From an archaeon (lineage in GTDB: Archaea; Thermoproteota; Nitrososphaeria; Nitrososphaerales; Nitrosopumilaceae), in assembly GCA_005240025.1 (NCBI GenBank), contig SBBK01000204.1, positions 1 to 11,427 on the forward strand: 11,427 nt of DNA, in the 5' to 3' direction. The notes below the pieces were generated by a model. That model saw only the letters and a program-made list of their open reading frames with translations, searched no databases and was not told the DNA's origin. Below, piece by piece: positions 6,499 through 11,427 of the stretch (the first letter of the stretch is position 1; the number at the start of each line of letters is the position of its first letter). Position numbers and translations under genes: made by a program.

Positions 6499-6984
6499 TT
6501 AGCCAGGCCTGATCTGTTTTTTCTTTTGTCTTATTTTGTGATATGTCACCAGATTGAATCCAAAGGTTATTCCAAGCCCTGCATAGGATAGTGGCTGACT
6601 GTAATTAATCAGGACCGCAGACACCCCGGTACCAAAAATGCTTGGCAGAAACGATATTGCGTACAGCCACCAGCCACAGCACCCAAGCGGTATCAGAGAA
6701 AAAAACGAGAAAAACGATGCAACTGCCGTGCTGCCCGAATTTCCGCCTGCGGTTCTTCGCTTCATTGCAAGGCTGCAGCCGAATTTCTTTGAATAATCGG
6801 AAAGAAACGACTGTACTCCAACGCCTATTCCCATGCCTGTGATGATTGGTGAATTTAGCTGAATTGCAGCAGACACTGCACTGAGCGGATCCAGCGCGGG
6901 GGTTGTGATCACTACAATGCCAAGATAGGCAAGAACCGTTATCGTCCCAAACATTACGGATTTAGTTATCGGCTTCAGGTTCAT
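6499..6984 (-). CDS. Small multi-spanning membrane protein with GCCGWW motif
   Basis: A 161-residue integral membrane protein, starting at the ATG at 6984. Hydrophobic segments lie near residues 7-26, 38-58, 80-105 and 110-150, with a conserved-looking LGCCGWWLYAISFLPSIFGT motif and a lysine-rich C-terminus on the presumed cytoplasmic side. I recognise it as a hypothetical membrane-protein type seen in thaumarchaea but know no function. Adjacent cysteines in GCCG could bind metal or form a disulfide. The frame extends upstream to 7092, but that part lies inside the DUF3179 gene, and the ATG at 6984 gives the usual short overlap (23 nt) with the DUF3179 stop at 6962, indicating translational coupling. 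A decayed paralogous 3' end lies at 5013-5150. Confidence 0.72.
   Translation of the reverse strand: MNLKPITKSVMFGTITVLAYLGIVVITTPALDPLSAVSAAIQLNSPIITGMGIGVGVQSFLSDYSKKFGCSLAMKRRTAGGNSGSTAVASFFSFFSLIPLGCCGWWLYAISFLPSIFGTGVSAVLINYSQPLSYAGLGITFGFNLVTYHKIRQKKKQIRPG
6547..6639 (+). repeat. Direct repeat, right copy (inside the intact membrane gene)
   Basis: This is the right copy of the direct repeat described at 5022-5110, here part of the intact reading frame. Relative to the left copy it keeps the 4 nt TAAT at 6606-6609, so this copy is the ancestral in-frame version. Confidence 0.8.
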
Positions 6985-8068
6985 AGGCCTCGGTACCAGG
7001 ATGAAATGCGACCCACTCAAACCAAAATCCGGGATTGAACGATATTCTGTCAAGATGTTTTCCTTGCAGGGGTCCAGACATTGCCACACCATCAGGGCTC
7101 CATTTTGAGCCTGTTTGTCTGTCTGTCATTGTGTTTTCGTTTAATGTGAATTCCAGAACCTGGCCATCCACCATACTATCAAATGCGCGCACCAGATACG
7201 GAGCCACTGACACAAGAACGAGATTTTTCCCATTTATGGTATCGTTGACAATCTTCTGCGACTGGACATCTGAAAGCCTGTAGGCTTTGTATGACTTGTT
7301 GTGGTCAAATCCCAGGATTATCTCCTTTGGATGCATCCTGTCATCCGAGTTTTTGACTGGAAATATTACTCGCGAATCAGTGTAATAGTCGCCGTACGGA
7401 TCAGAACCGTAAGGTCTTGAATGGCCTGTATCTGTAGACAGCACCACGGTATCGGGGTTTAGTTTCTTCCAGTCTGACCATTTTGCCAGATCAAACGGAA
7501 TTCTTTTCAGCTCGTATCCTGTCAGCTCGCCAACAATTGCCTGTCCCAGGGCCTGACTCCACATGGAATCTGTATTTCTGTCATACATTACCAGATTGCT
7601 GTTGTAGAGTTTTCCCGATGTTCCAAACTCTGTTTCTTTTTCGTTTATGGTTCTGTCAAATACCTGCGTGGTAAAACACAACGGGCAATATGTTACGGCT
7701 ACTGGCGTATTGCCTATTTTGTCATTTACTATTTCATGCCATACCAAAATGGACAGGGGATATGCGCGTGATTGCCCATTAATGCTCAGCCCAATCACCA
7801 GATCATCATCTGAGACAAATCCTGCGTCATTGACAAACCTGGGGCTGTCAATTGACGGGATGCCGTCCTTTGGCGGGCCGCCGCTTTTGATCTCGTCTAG
7901 CGGTATGATGTGCCTGATTCCATTTGTAATCCGGATTTGGTCTGTGGCCAGTTTTGTACCGGTTTCCATGGTGTTTGTGGGATCTGGCTGCTGGTAGGCG
8001 TAAAGCCCCAAAACTATTCCTGTCACTATGCCGCCTGCAATCGCTGCCACGTATCGGTAATTCAACAC
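6962..8068 (-). CDS. Membrane-anchored DUF3179 domain protein
   Basis: A 368-residue protein with an N-terminal transmembrane anchor (residues 6-25, AAIAGGIVTGIVLGLYAY) and an extracytoplasmic DUF3179 domain. Diagnostic segments are WHEIVND (His111), TYCPLCFTTQVFDR (Cys128, Cys131), and FGTSGKLYNSNLVMYDRNTD followed by MWSQALGQAI. DUF3179 has no established activity. The CxxC with nearby histidines invites comparison with thiol or metal-binding domains, but this is inference. The start is a GTG (the next codon is TTG), placed by a TATA-like box about 22 nt upstream. It forms an operon with the membrane protein gene downstream. Its upstream sequence closely resembles that of the next gene on this strand, suggesting common control. 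Confidence 0.85.
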   Translation of the reverse strand: MLNYRYVAAIAGGIVTGIVLGLYAYQQPDPTNTMETGTKLATDQIRITNGIRHIIPLDEIKSGGPPKDGIPSIDSPRFVNDAGFVSDDDLVIGLSINGQSRAYPLSILVWHEIVNDKIGNTPVAVTYCPLCFTTQVFDRTINEKETEFGTSGKLYNSNLVMYDRNTDSMWSQALGQAIVGELTGYELKRIPFDLAKWSDWKKLNPDTVVLSTDTGHSRPYGSDPYGDYYTDSRVIFPVKNSDDRMHPKEIILGFDHNKSYKAYRLSDVQSQKIVNDTINGKNLVLVSVAPYLVRAFDSMVDGQVLEFTLNENTMTDRQTGSKWSPDGVAMSGPLQGKHLDRISFNPGFWFEWVAFHPGTEAYEPEADN

Positions 8069-8085
8069 ACAGAGCCCGTCTGGAA

Positions 8086-8094
8086 AATATTAAA
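8086..8094 (-). promoter_or_regulatory. TATA-like box of the DUF3179 gene
   Basis: CTTTAATATT-type sequence on the minus strand, centred about 22 nt before the GTG at 8068. It is the proximal end of the promoter segment shared with 9260-9298. Confidence 0.5.
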
Positions 8095-8131
8095 GAATTT
8101 GTCCAGATTGAGCGGTTTTTTCTTGAACTGT
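8091..8131 (-). repeat. Shared promoter-upstream element, copy 1 (DUF3179)
   Basis: It aligns with 9260-9298, upstream of the exported two-repeat protein. On the plus strand, 8091-8108 matches 9260-9277 at 15 of 18 positions, including TCCAGAT. After a 7-nt (here) versus 5-nt (there) spacer, TTTTTTCTTGAAC (8116-8128) is identical to 9283-9295. The block ends next to the TATA box in both promoters. It suggests common regulation or a duplicated promoter. Confidence 0.65.
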
Positions 8132-8141
8132 CAAACCAGGT

Positions 8142-8160
8142 ATGAAAAAGAAAGGAAAAA
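8142..8160 (-). terminator. T-rich termination tract after the exported two-repeat protein gene
   Basis: Immediately downstream of the stop at 8167 the minus strand carries two close T runs (TTTTTCC followed by TTTCTTTTTC). Archaeal RNA polymerase terminates at such U-rich tracts without needing a hairpin. Confidence 0.5.
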
Positions 8161-8166
8161 TCCGTT

Positions 8167-9234
8167 TTACTGGAACGGATTGATGAACGGACAGTTTACC
8201 ACATGGTCTTTGTCCATCGGTCTTGCCAATGAAACATCGATCAGTCCAGCTGACTTGATTGCATTGATGTCGCCTGTCGTCTCCAGTATCCTTGCTCCTG
8301 ACGGATCTTTCCACATTATCATGGAAATCCTCCATAATGGAGAATAGTTCTTGTCACCGGGCGCAGATGCTGCAATTCCTGCCTGGAATCCCATTGGGCC
8401 TGAGCCTTCTACTCCATTCATAAACTGGAACAGATCGACTGCCGCAGGACTCCTGAGGGTTGACGCAAGTGTTGGCGCATCAATGACTCCCATCATCTTT
8501 GCAGGATCTGTTGGCGTCGCATCGGTTACAATATAGTAAATGGTTCGCCCGTCCGGGCCCCACCCGCGGTGTGCCACAAAGGTGACTTTCATTTTCTTTG
8601 TGTCAATTTCCGTGACCTGGCCTCCAACGTATGGCATGCCATCGGAAATAGCCTTGTCTTCTCTTACTTGCATCTGCCCATCGGGCCACACAATTTGTGG
8701 CATGTTTAGAACAACGTTGAGTGCTTGGAGTGTCACCAGTCCGCTTTTTTTTGCATCCAGTATCTTTTCTACCGAATCAAGTTCAGTTACCTTTGATGTG
8801 TCCTTCCACGTGACGTGTACTACTGAGCGAATCGCAGTGTATTTGTCTGCCTGCGCAGGAGTGCTTGTGAATACCTCGTCCTGGAAACCGTGAATTCCAG
8901 CGCCCTTTTTGCCGTTTGTGAACATGTAGACTGCATCAAGCGAGTCTTTTGGTGTCTTGGCAAGTGGTGGTGCGACTTCTACCTTCCATTTTTGAGCCTT
9001 TGATATGGCGGAGGCGTGCTTTTTGTCGCTAGAGTCTGTTATGATGTAGTAGACGGGCTTGCCTTCAAACCATCCCTTGTGCATCGGTATGGTCGCAGGA
9101 ACGCTTTCCCGTGAAAGTTTTAGAACAGAGCCGGGTTCTTTGTCTGCTGTTTGTGCTGCCGCAATATGTGCTGTCGAAATTACCAGTATTGGCAAAATCG
9201 CAAATATTGCTAGCAGCCTTTGCTTTTGATTCAT
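8167..9234 (-). CDS. Exported protein with two tandem homologous domains
   Basis: A 355-residue secreted or envelope protein. A signal peptide spans residues 1-28 (KQRLLAIFAILPILVIS... ending AAAQ). Two related domains follow, about residues 52-170 and 221-340. Each begins HKGW/HRGW, continues VYYIITD/IYYIVTD, then FTNG-GxGxxGFQ/FMNGVEGSGPMGFQ, and a segment W-KD before a Gly-Leu end. A linker with NVVLNMPQIVWPDGQMQV joins them. The C-terminus, HVVNCPF near Cys348, holds the only mature cysteine. I recognise this as a thaumarchaeal-type exported domain catalogued only as a DUF (probably DUF7482), of unknown function. The frame opens at 9267, but a TATA-like box at 9258-9265 lies inside that extension, 27 nt before the ATG at 9234, so the shorter, leaderless start is correct. 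Confidence 0.78.
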   Translation of the reverse strand: MNQKQRLLAIFAILPILVISTAHIAAAQTADKEPGSVLKLSRESVPATIPMHKGWFEGKPVYYIITDSSDKKHASAISKAQKWKVEVAPPLAKTPKDSLDAVYMFTNGKKGAGIHGFQDEVFTSTPAQADKYTAIRSVVHVTWKDTSKVTELDSVEKILDAKKSGLVTLQALNVVLNMPQIVWPDGQMQVREDKAISDGMPYVGGQVTEIDTKKMKVTFVAHRGWGPDGRTIYYIVTDATPTDPAKMMGVIDAPTLASTLRSPAAVDLFQFMNGVEGSGPMGFQAGIAASAPGDKNYSPLWRISMIMWKDPSGARILETTGDINAIKSAGLIDVSLARPMDKDHVVNCPFINPFQ

Positions 9235-9257
9235 TGAACACGACGCTTCTTGAAATC

Positions 9258-9265
9258 TATTAAGC
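9258..9265 (-). promoter_or_regulatory. TATA-like box that sets the start at 9234
   Basis: CTTAATAG on the minus strand, centred about 27 nt before the ATG at 9234. It overlaps the first codons of the longer possible frame (ATG at 9267), which argues against that upstream start. Confidence 0.55.
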
Positions 9266-9298
9266 ATTTTTCCAGATCTTGATTTTTTCTTGAACCGT
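9260..9298 (-). repeat. Shared promoter-upstream element, copy 2 (exported protein)
   Basis: The counterpart of 8091-8131. It contains TCCAGAT (9271-9277) and the identical 13-mer TTTTTTCTTGAAC at 9283-9295, which runs into a TTGAAC-C-GTTAAT element (9290-9302) resembling the palindrome at 9327-9339. Confidence 0.65.
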
Positions 9299-9317
9299 TA
9301 ATGGAAAGATGTGACTC

Positions 9318-9342
9318 AAGTTGAAATTGAACAGTTCAACTT
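9318..9342. promoter_or_regulatory. Nested palindrome in front of the CARF-HTH gene
   Basis: The outer inverted repeat AAGTTGAA (9318-9325) and TTCAACTT (9335-9342) has a 9-bp spacer. Inside it TTGAAC-A-GTTCAA (9327-9339) is a perfect 13-bp palindrome. The block touches the TATA-like box CTTAATAC (9340-9347), so bound protein would interfere with TBP. It is a candidate autoregulatory operator. Confidence 0.65.
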
Positions 9343-9347
9343 AATAC
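9340..9347 (+). promoter_or_regulatory. TATA-like box of the CARF-HTH gene
   Basis: CTTAATAC, centred about 32 nt before the ATG at 9376, predicting a leader of only a few nucleotides. It is directly abutted by the nested palindrome. Confidence 0.5.
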
Positions 9348-9375
9348 TTTAGTACCGGGCATATCTAATAACACA

Positions 9376-10029
9376 ATGGTGCAACAAACCATCCAAATTG
9401 CAACATTTGATGAGGACCGTGACGGGATCTTGGCGGGGATTAGAAACTTTCCAATACACAGGCTTGTGCTGTTTCATTACCGGGAAGACAAAGAGAATGC
9501 AGACGAGTTTGCTCGAAATCTCAGAACCACGCTTGGCATACCAATATCTCTGAGAATAATAACGAAACCCGATGTTATCCGAAGTGCGATGGAACATGTG
9601 GCCGATGTACTGAAAAAAGAAGCGGGTCAGTTTGAGCAGATCCTCATAAATGTTAGTGCGGGAGACAAAATGATAGGCTGTGCCGCACTTTCATGCGCAT
9701 TTGTGAATGGGCTCACGGCATTTGGAACTGATGCGGAAGGAAAACCAATGGTGTTGCCAATTTTGAAGCTCAGCTACAGTGAGATTGTCTCTGAGGCAAA
9801 GATCAAGATTCTGCAGGCAATAGATGGGTCCGGGGGCTCAATCGAAAGCCTAGAAGAGATTACCAAAATTACTGATTTTGGAAAACCTCTTTTGAGTTAC
9901 CACATTCAGGGAAATGTTGAATCAAAAGGGCTAGTTCAGCTTGGCCTGGTTGATGTAGAAAAACTCGAACGGGGTCGTTCAAAGATAATCCTAAATACGC
10001 TTGGAAAGATGCTCATCTCTACTAAATGA
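9376..10029 (+). CDS. CARF-like (DUF6293-type) winged-helix transcriptional regulator
   Basis: A 217-residue regulator. Residues 1-130 look like a Rossmann-type CARF domain: an N-terminal strand (TIQIATF), alternating helices and strands, and the nucleotide-contacting turn INVSAGDKMIGCA (91-103), comparable to the N-x-(S/T)-x-G-x-K motif of Csa3-type proteins. CARF domains sense cyclic oligoadenylates in CRISPR systems, but related DUF6293 regulators occur without CRISPR. Residues about 140-217 form a winged helix (SIESLEEITKITDFGKPLLS, then LERGRSKIILNTLGKML). No CRISPR array or cas gene is in the window, so the ligand is unknown. A palindrome overlapping its promoter suggests autoregulation. 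A cysteine-rich miniprotein starts 6 nt after its stop. Confidence 0.75.
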   Translation: MVQQTIQIATFDEDRDGILAGIRNFPIHRLVLFHYREDKENADEFARNLRTTLGIPISLRIITKPDVIRSAMEHVADVLKKEAGQFEQILINVSAGDKMIGCAALSCAFVNGLTAFGTDAEGKPMVLPILKLSYSEIVSEAKIKILQAIDGSGGSIESLEEITKITDFGKPLLSYHIQGNVESKGLVQLGLVDVEKLERGRSKIILNTLGKMLISTK

Positions 10030-10035
10030 TATGGT

Positions 10036-10173
10036 ATGGAAATAAAATGCGCTGATTGCGGCTGTATGCCATCAGAATGTAAAAATAGCAAATCCCCAAA
10101 AGAATGTCCCAACTGTACGTGGGTTGAATGTTGTTGCTGGGTCTCCATTTCTTGGAATGCATCTGGACAATGA
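10036..10173 (+). CDS. Cysteine-rich miniprotein, 45 residues
   Basis: A short frame starting 6 nt after the CARF-HTH stop and therefore likely in the same transcript. It has nine cysteines in 45 residues: Cys5, 8, 10, 15, 24, 27, 32, 33 and 34 (CADCGC, CPNC, ECCCW). Paired CxxC knuckles indicate zinc or iron-sulfur binding in the cytoplasm. Tryptophans at 29, 35 and 40 add to a compact-domain look. No Shine-Dalgarno precedes it, so translation may rely on reinitiation. I do not recognise the family. It could be a partner or effector of the CARF regulator, or a metal-storage peptide. The cysteine spacing makes chance unlikely, but the short length leaves doubt. Confidence 0.6.
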   Translation: MEIKCADCGCMPSECKNSKSPKECPNCTWVECCCWVSISWNASGQ

Positions 10174-10283
10174 CAATCCAGTGTGGAGATCCTTTAGCGT
10201 TTTTCATCAAATTGATTTGGTACGATGATCAAAATTAGGCAGGGAATTATCCCAACCCTCATTTTAACTGGCAGAATGCATCG

Positions 10284-10310
10284 CATTTATAAGTAAGAAA
10301 ATTCTTACTT
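10284..10310. promoter_or_regulatory. TATA box and palindromic operator of the AbrB-MazF operon
   Basis: The TATA-like CATTTATAAG lies at 10284-10293, about 28 nt before the ATG at 10316 (leaderless). It overlaps a perfect 9-bp inverted repeat AAGTAAGAA-AA-TTCTTACTT at 10291-10310, which fills the space between the box and the predicted transcription start. Position and symmetry fit binding by the dimeric AbrB-type antitoxin encoded next to it. A further TTACTT-like half repeat follows at 10311-10315. Confidence 0.7.
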
Positions 10311-10315
10311 TACTT

Positions 10316-10597
10316 ATGAAAGCAGCCACGGAGGAGCTAAAGTTCAGGTCGATAAAGGTCTCTGCAAAGGGGCAGATCACACTTCCTTCCGATGTACAGA
10401 GGGAGATCGGCATAAGGAAGGGCGACGAGATTCTTCTTATCAGAAAGGGCGGAAAGATAATTCTGGAAAAGCCTGAAATGGTGGCAGCGAAGTTCAAAGA
10501 CGAGTTCAGGGACGTACAGTCTCTCTCGGAACGCTCGCTCCGCAAGCTGTGGCAGAACAAGAGCGACGAGATCTGGAATCAGTACCTCAAAAGGTGA
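10316..10597 (+). CDS. AbrB/MazE-type antitoxin
   Basis: A 93-residue protein with a SpoVT/AbrB swapped-hairpin DNA-binding domain at residues 9-55: KVSAKGQITLPSDVQREIGI, then KGDEILLIRKGGKIILEKP. The remaining C-terminal helix (LSERSLRKLWQNKSDEIWNQ) is charged and would bind and neutralise the toxin encoded next. The leaderless ATG follows the TATA box and palindrome. The stop TGA at 10595-10597 is followed at once by a second TGA and the toxin reading frame in the same phase. It should repress its own operon and be degraded faster than the toxin, as is general for the family. Confidence 0.88.
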   Translation: MKAATEELKFRSIKVSAKGQITLPSDVQREIGIRKGDEILLIRKGGKIILEKPEMVAAKFKDEFRDVQSLSERSLRKLWQNKSDEIWNQYLKR

Positions 10598-10598
10598 T
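10592..10598 (+). promoter_or_regulatory. Shine-Dalgarno AGGTGAT that decides the toxin start
   Basis: AGGTGAT matches the archaeal anti-Shine-Dalgarno well and ends 5 nt before the CTG at 10604, the normal spacing. It overlaps the antitoxin stop. This is the main argument that the toxin starts at CTG rather than at the GTG at 10685. Confidence 0.5.
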
Positions 10599-10603
10599 GA
10601 CAA

Positions 10604-10939
10604 CTGGTTTCGCAAAGGGATATAGTTCTACTATCGTTTCCTTTTTCAGACCTGAAAAGTTCCAGGGTAAGGCCTGCGCTGGTCGTGTCAAATAACGAGT
10701 ACAACAGGAAATTCGAGGACTTTATAGCGGTTCCACTTACCACCAACTTGAAGTCAAAGGATTATTCTATTGTGGTGTCAAACAGGGATCTGGAAAGCGG
10801 AAGGCTGATTGTTGACAGCAGCATCAAGGTAGATAGAATATTCAGTGTGAGCAAGAAGCTCGTCAGGATGAATATCGGAAAAATAAACAAAGATGCTCAC
10901 AGCAGAGTAAAGAACATCATTGCCGAACTTATTGAGTAG
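10604..10939 (+). CDS. MazF/PemK-type endoribonuclease toxin, probable CTG start
   Basis: A MazF-like mRNA interferase of 111 residues when read from the CTG at 10604. The N-terminus VSQRDIVLLSFPFSDLKSS, then RVRPALVVSNN, is the classic first-strand and basic-loop region of MazF toxins. The central VPLTTN and the SIKVDRIFSVSKK segment match the second half of the fold. There is no ATG, GTG or TTG in this frame before 10685. Starting there would delete residues 1-27, including the conserved Arg-Pro core, and leave only 84 residues. The Shine-Dalgarno at 10592-10598 supports CTG initiation. Alternatively a 1-nt insertion has disconnected the ATG at 10597 from the frame. It is one operon with the antitoxin. 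Confidence 0.75.
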   Translation: MVSQRDIVLLSFPFSDLKSSRVRPALVVSNNEYNRKFEDFIAVPLTTNLKSKDYSIVVSNRDLESGRLIVDSSIKVDRIFSVSKKLVRMNIGKINKDAHSRVKNIIAELIE

Positions 10940-10948
10940 TTTGTATTT

Positions 10949-10993
10949 ATGAAATACAAGCAAAACGAGACTCTCTTGCTGAAATTTCTTTGA
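10949..10993 (+). pseudogene. Detached N-terminal segment of the downstream winged-helix gene
   Basis: ATG at 10949, 9 nt after the toxin stop, opens MKYKQNETLLLKFL and ends at a TGA (10991-10993). The same frame continues SSPVLRIMCFLDNPLSDYSK, which reads as uninterrupted first-helix sequence of an archaeal winged-helix regulator. Relatives as I recall them have a small residue at the stop position, so a GGA-to-TGA change is plausible. It is a nonsense mutation or a base-call error rather than a separate peptide gene. Confidence 0.5.
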
Positions 10994-11014
10994 TCCTCAC
11001 CAGTCCTGAGGATA

Positions 11015-11284
11015 ATGTGCTTTCTGGACAACCCGCTTTCAGACTATTCAAAAAACGAGATTGTAAATAGAATGGAGATGGGCAGAGTTGCCCTCTTTAA
11101 GTACTTGGCAGAGCTTGAAAAGTCCGGCGCTGTACAGGAGACAAGAAAAATCGGTCGCACCACATTGTACAAGCTCGACAGGGAAAACGAGATAGTAAAG
11201 CACTTGATCAAACTGGACATGTCGCTTGCCAGACGCGTGATGGAAAAGGCTTCAGAAAAACCTGTAATTATAGAATCAGAATGA
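11015..11284 (+). CDS. Winged-helix transcriptional regulator (N-terminally shortened)
   Basis: An 89-residue winged-helix protein: DYSKNEIVNRMEMGRVALFK as helix-turn-helix, then LAELEKSGAVQETRKIGRTT and LYKLDRENEIVKHLIKLD as wing and C-terminal helix. This closely follows a common archaeal regulator type in which the first helix carries a FL-SSP-RI-x-FL segment. Here that segment is split by the TGA at 10991. Reinitiation at the ATG at 11015 is possible, helped by GAGG at 11008-11011, though the 3-nt spacing is short. The product would lack much of helix 1. Its place behind the toxin suggests it belongs to the same operon, perhaps as a third regulator. Confidence 0.6.
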   Translation: MCFLDNPLSDYSKNEIVNRMEMGRVALFKYLAELEKSGAVQETRKIGRTTLYKLDRENEIVKHLIKLDMSLARRVMEKASEKPVIIESE

Positions 11285-11427
11285 GCCTACCTAAAACCCC
11301 ATTTTCGGACTTGCTGGTACGACACCACTCATCATAATTGGACTGCCAGTTACAGAAATTGTACAAAAATCTCTTCAGGTATCTCACACAGATGCCAAAT
11401 CAAGATTGCTTACGCTAGATACGGGTC
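11285..11427 (+). other. Window edge: possible frameshifted, truncated gene
   Basis: An ATG at 11281 overlaps the preceding stop as ATGA, a typical coupled start, but its frame closes after 18 codons at 11335-11337. An adjacent frame, open from 11295 to the window end, has protein-like composition (FGLAGTTPLIIIGLPVTEIV, then further polar residues) and no start codon. The two could be one gene broken by an indel near 11310-11320. The sequence is too short to identify anything. Confidence 0.25.

Noticed and set aside
6985..7092. N-terminal extension of the small membrane protein
   Set aside because: These codons are out-of-frame DUF3179 coding sequence and show no membrane-protein character. 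The ATG at 6984 gives a normal short overlap.
9235..9267. Longer start (ATG at 9267) for the exported two-repeat protein
   Set aside because: It would put the TATA-like box inside the coding region and add polar residues before the signal peptide. The ATG at 9234 fits both the promoter and the signal peptide.
9360..10180. CRISPR link for the CARF-HTH gene
   Set aside because: No repeat-spacer array and no cas gene are visible in the window. The CARF-type domain alone does not imply CRISPR.
10242..10253. GGGA-ATTA-TCCC hairpin in the gap before the antitoxin
   Set aside because: The 4-bp stem has no T tract and no alignment with promoter elements.
10597..10695. ATG frame at 10597 overlapping the antitoxin stop
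   Set aside because: It encodes 32 residues with no family resemblance while the adjacent frame encodes an unmistakable MazF N-terminus. It matters only as a possible displaced toxin start.

Overview
The window looks like chromosomal DNA of an archaeon, most likely an ammonia-oxidising-type thaumarchaeon (Nitrososphaerota), of moderate GC content by eye. The basis is protein content (a DUF3179 protein, a CFI-box C-terminal domain, a tandem-repeat exported protein of a thaumarchaeal type, a CARF-HTH regulator, a small GCCGWW membrane protein) and promoter style. TATA-like boxes repeatedly sit about 22-32 nt before an ATG or GTG, which implies leaderless or nearly leaderless mRNAs. The species cannot be fixed from sequence reading alone.

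Layout. 42-1760 (+): SNF2-family helicase. 1868-2731 (+): tyrosinase-like copper protein fused to a CFI-box tail, convergent with a radical SAM/SPASM-like enzyme (3803-2766, -). 3804-4090: a scar where a truncated 5' gene fragment (+) meets the 3' end of another gene (-). 4953-4078 (-): a Fic protein with a built-in inhibitory motif. 5013-5150: a frameshifted remnant of the 3' end of the membrane gene at 6984-6499. 5162-6335 (+): a two-gene locus made of a two-winged-helix, AbiEi-like regulator and a 48-residue basic winged-helix protein, preceded by a 53-bp palindromic operator centred on the TATA box. 6984-6499 and 8068-6962 (-): a small multi-spanning membrane protein overlapping the end of a membrane-anchored DUF3179 protein. 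9234-8167 (-): an exported two-repeat protein. 9376-10173 (+): a CARF-HTH regulator followed by a 45-residue cysteine-rich miniprotein. 10316-10939 (+): an AbrB/MazE-MazF-type toxin-antitoxin pair with a palindromic operator. 10949-11284 (+): a winged-helix regulator interrupted by an in-frame TGA. 11285-11427: edge sequence with a possibly frameshifted gene.

How the pieces may work together. The genes for the DUF3179 and exported two-repeat proteins have clearly related upstream sequences (8091-8131 and 9260-9298). Both carry a TTGAAC-centred element that also appears as a perfect 13-bp palindrome in front of the CARF-HTH gene, so these three transcription units may form one small regulon of cell-envelope proteins. 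This is an inference from sequence resemblance. The Fic, AbiEi-like and MazEF modules, together with several broken genes and a direct repeat flanking the AbiEi-like locus, mark 3.8-6.6 kb and 10.3-11.4 kb as accessory, turning-over DNA. Three consecutive lesions or non-canonical features at the right end (missing standard toxin start, in-frame TGA, possible frameshift) mean either local gene decay or base-level assembly errors.
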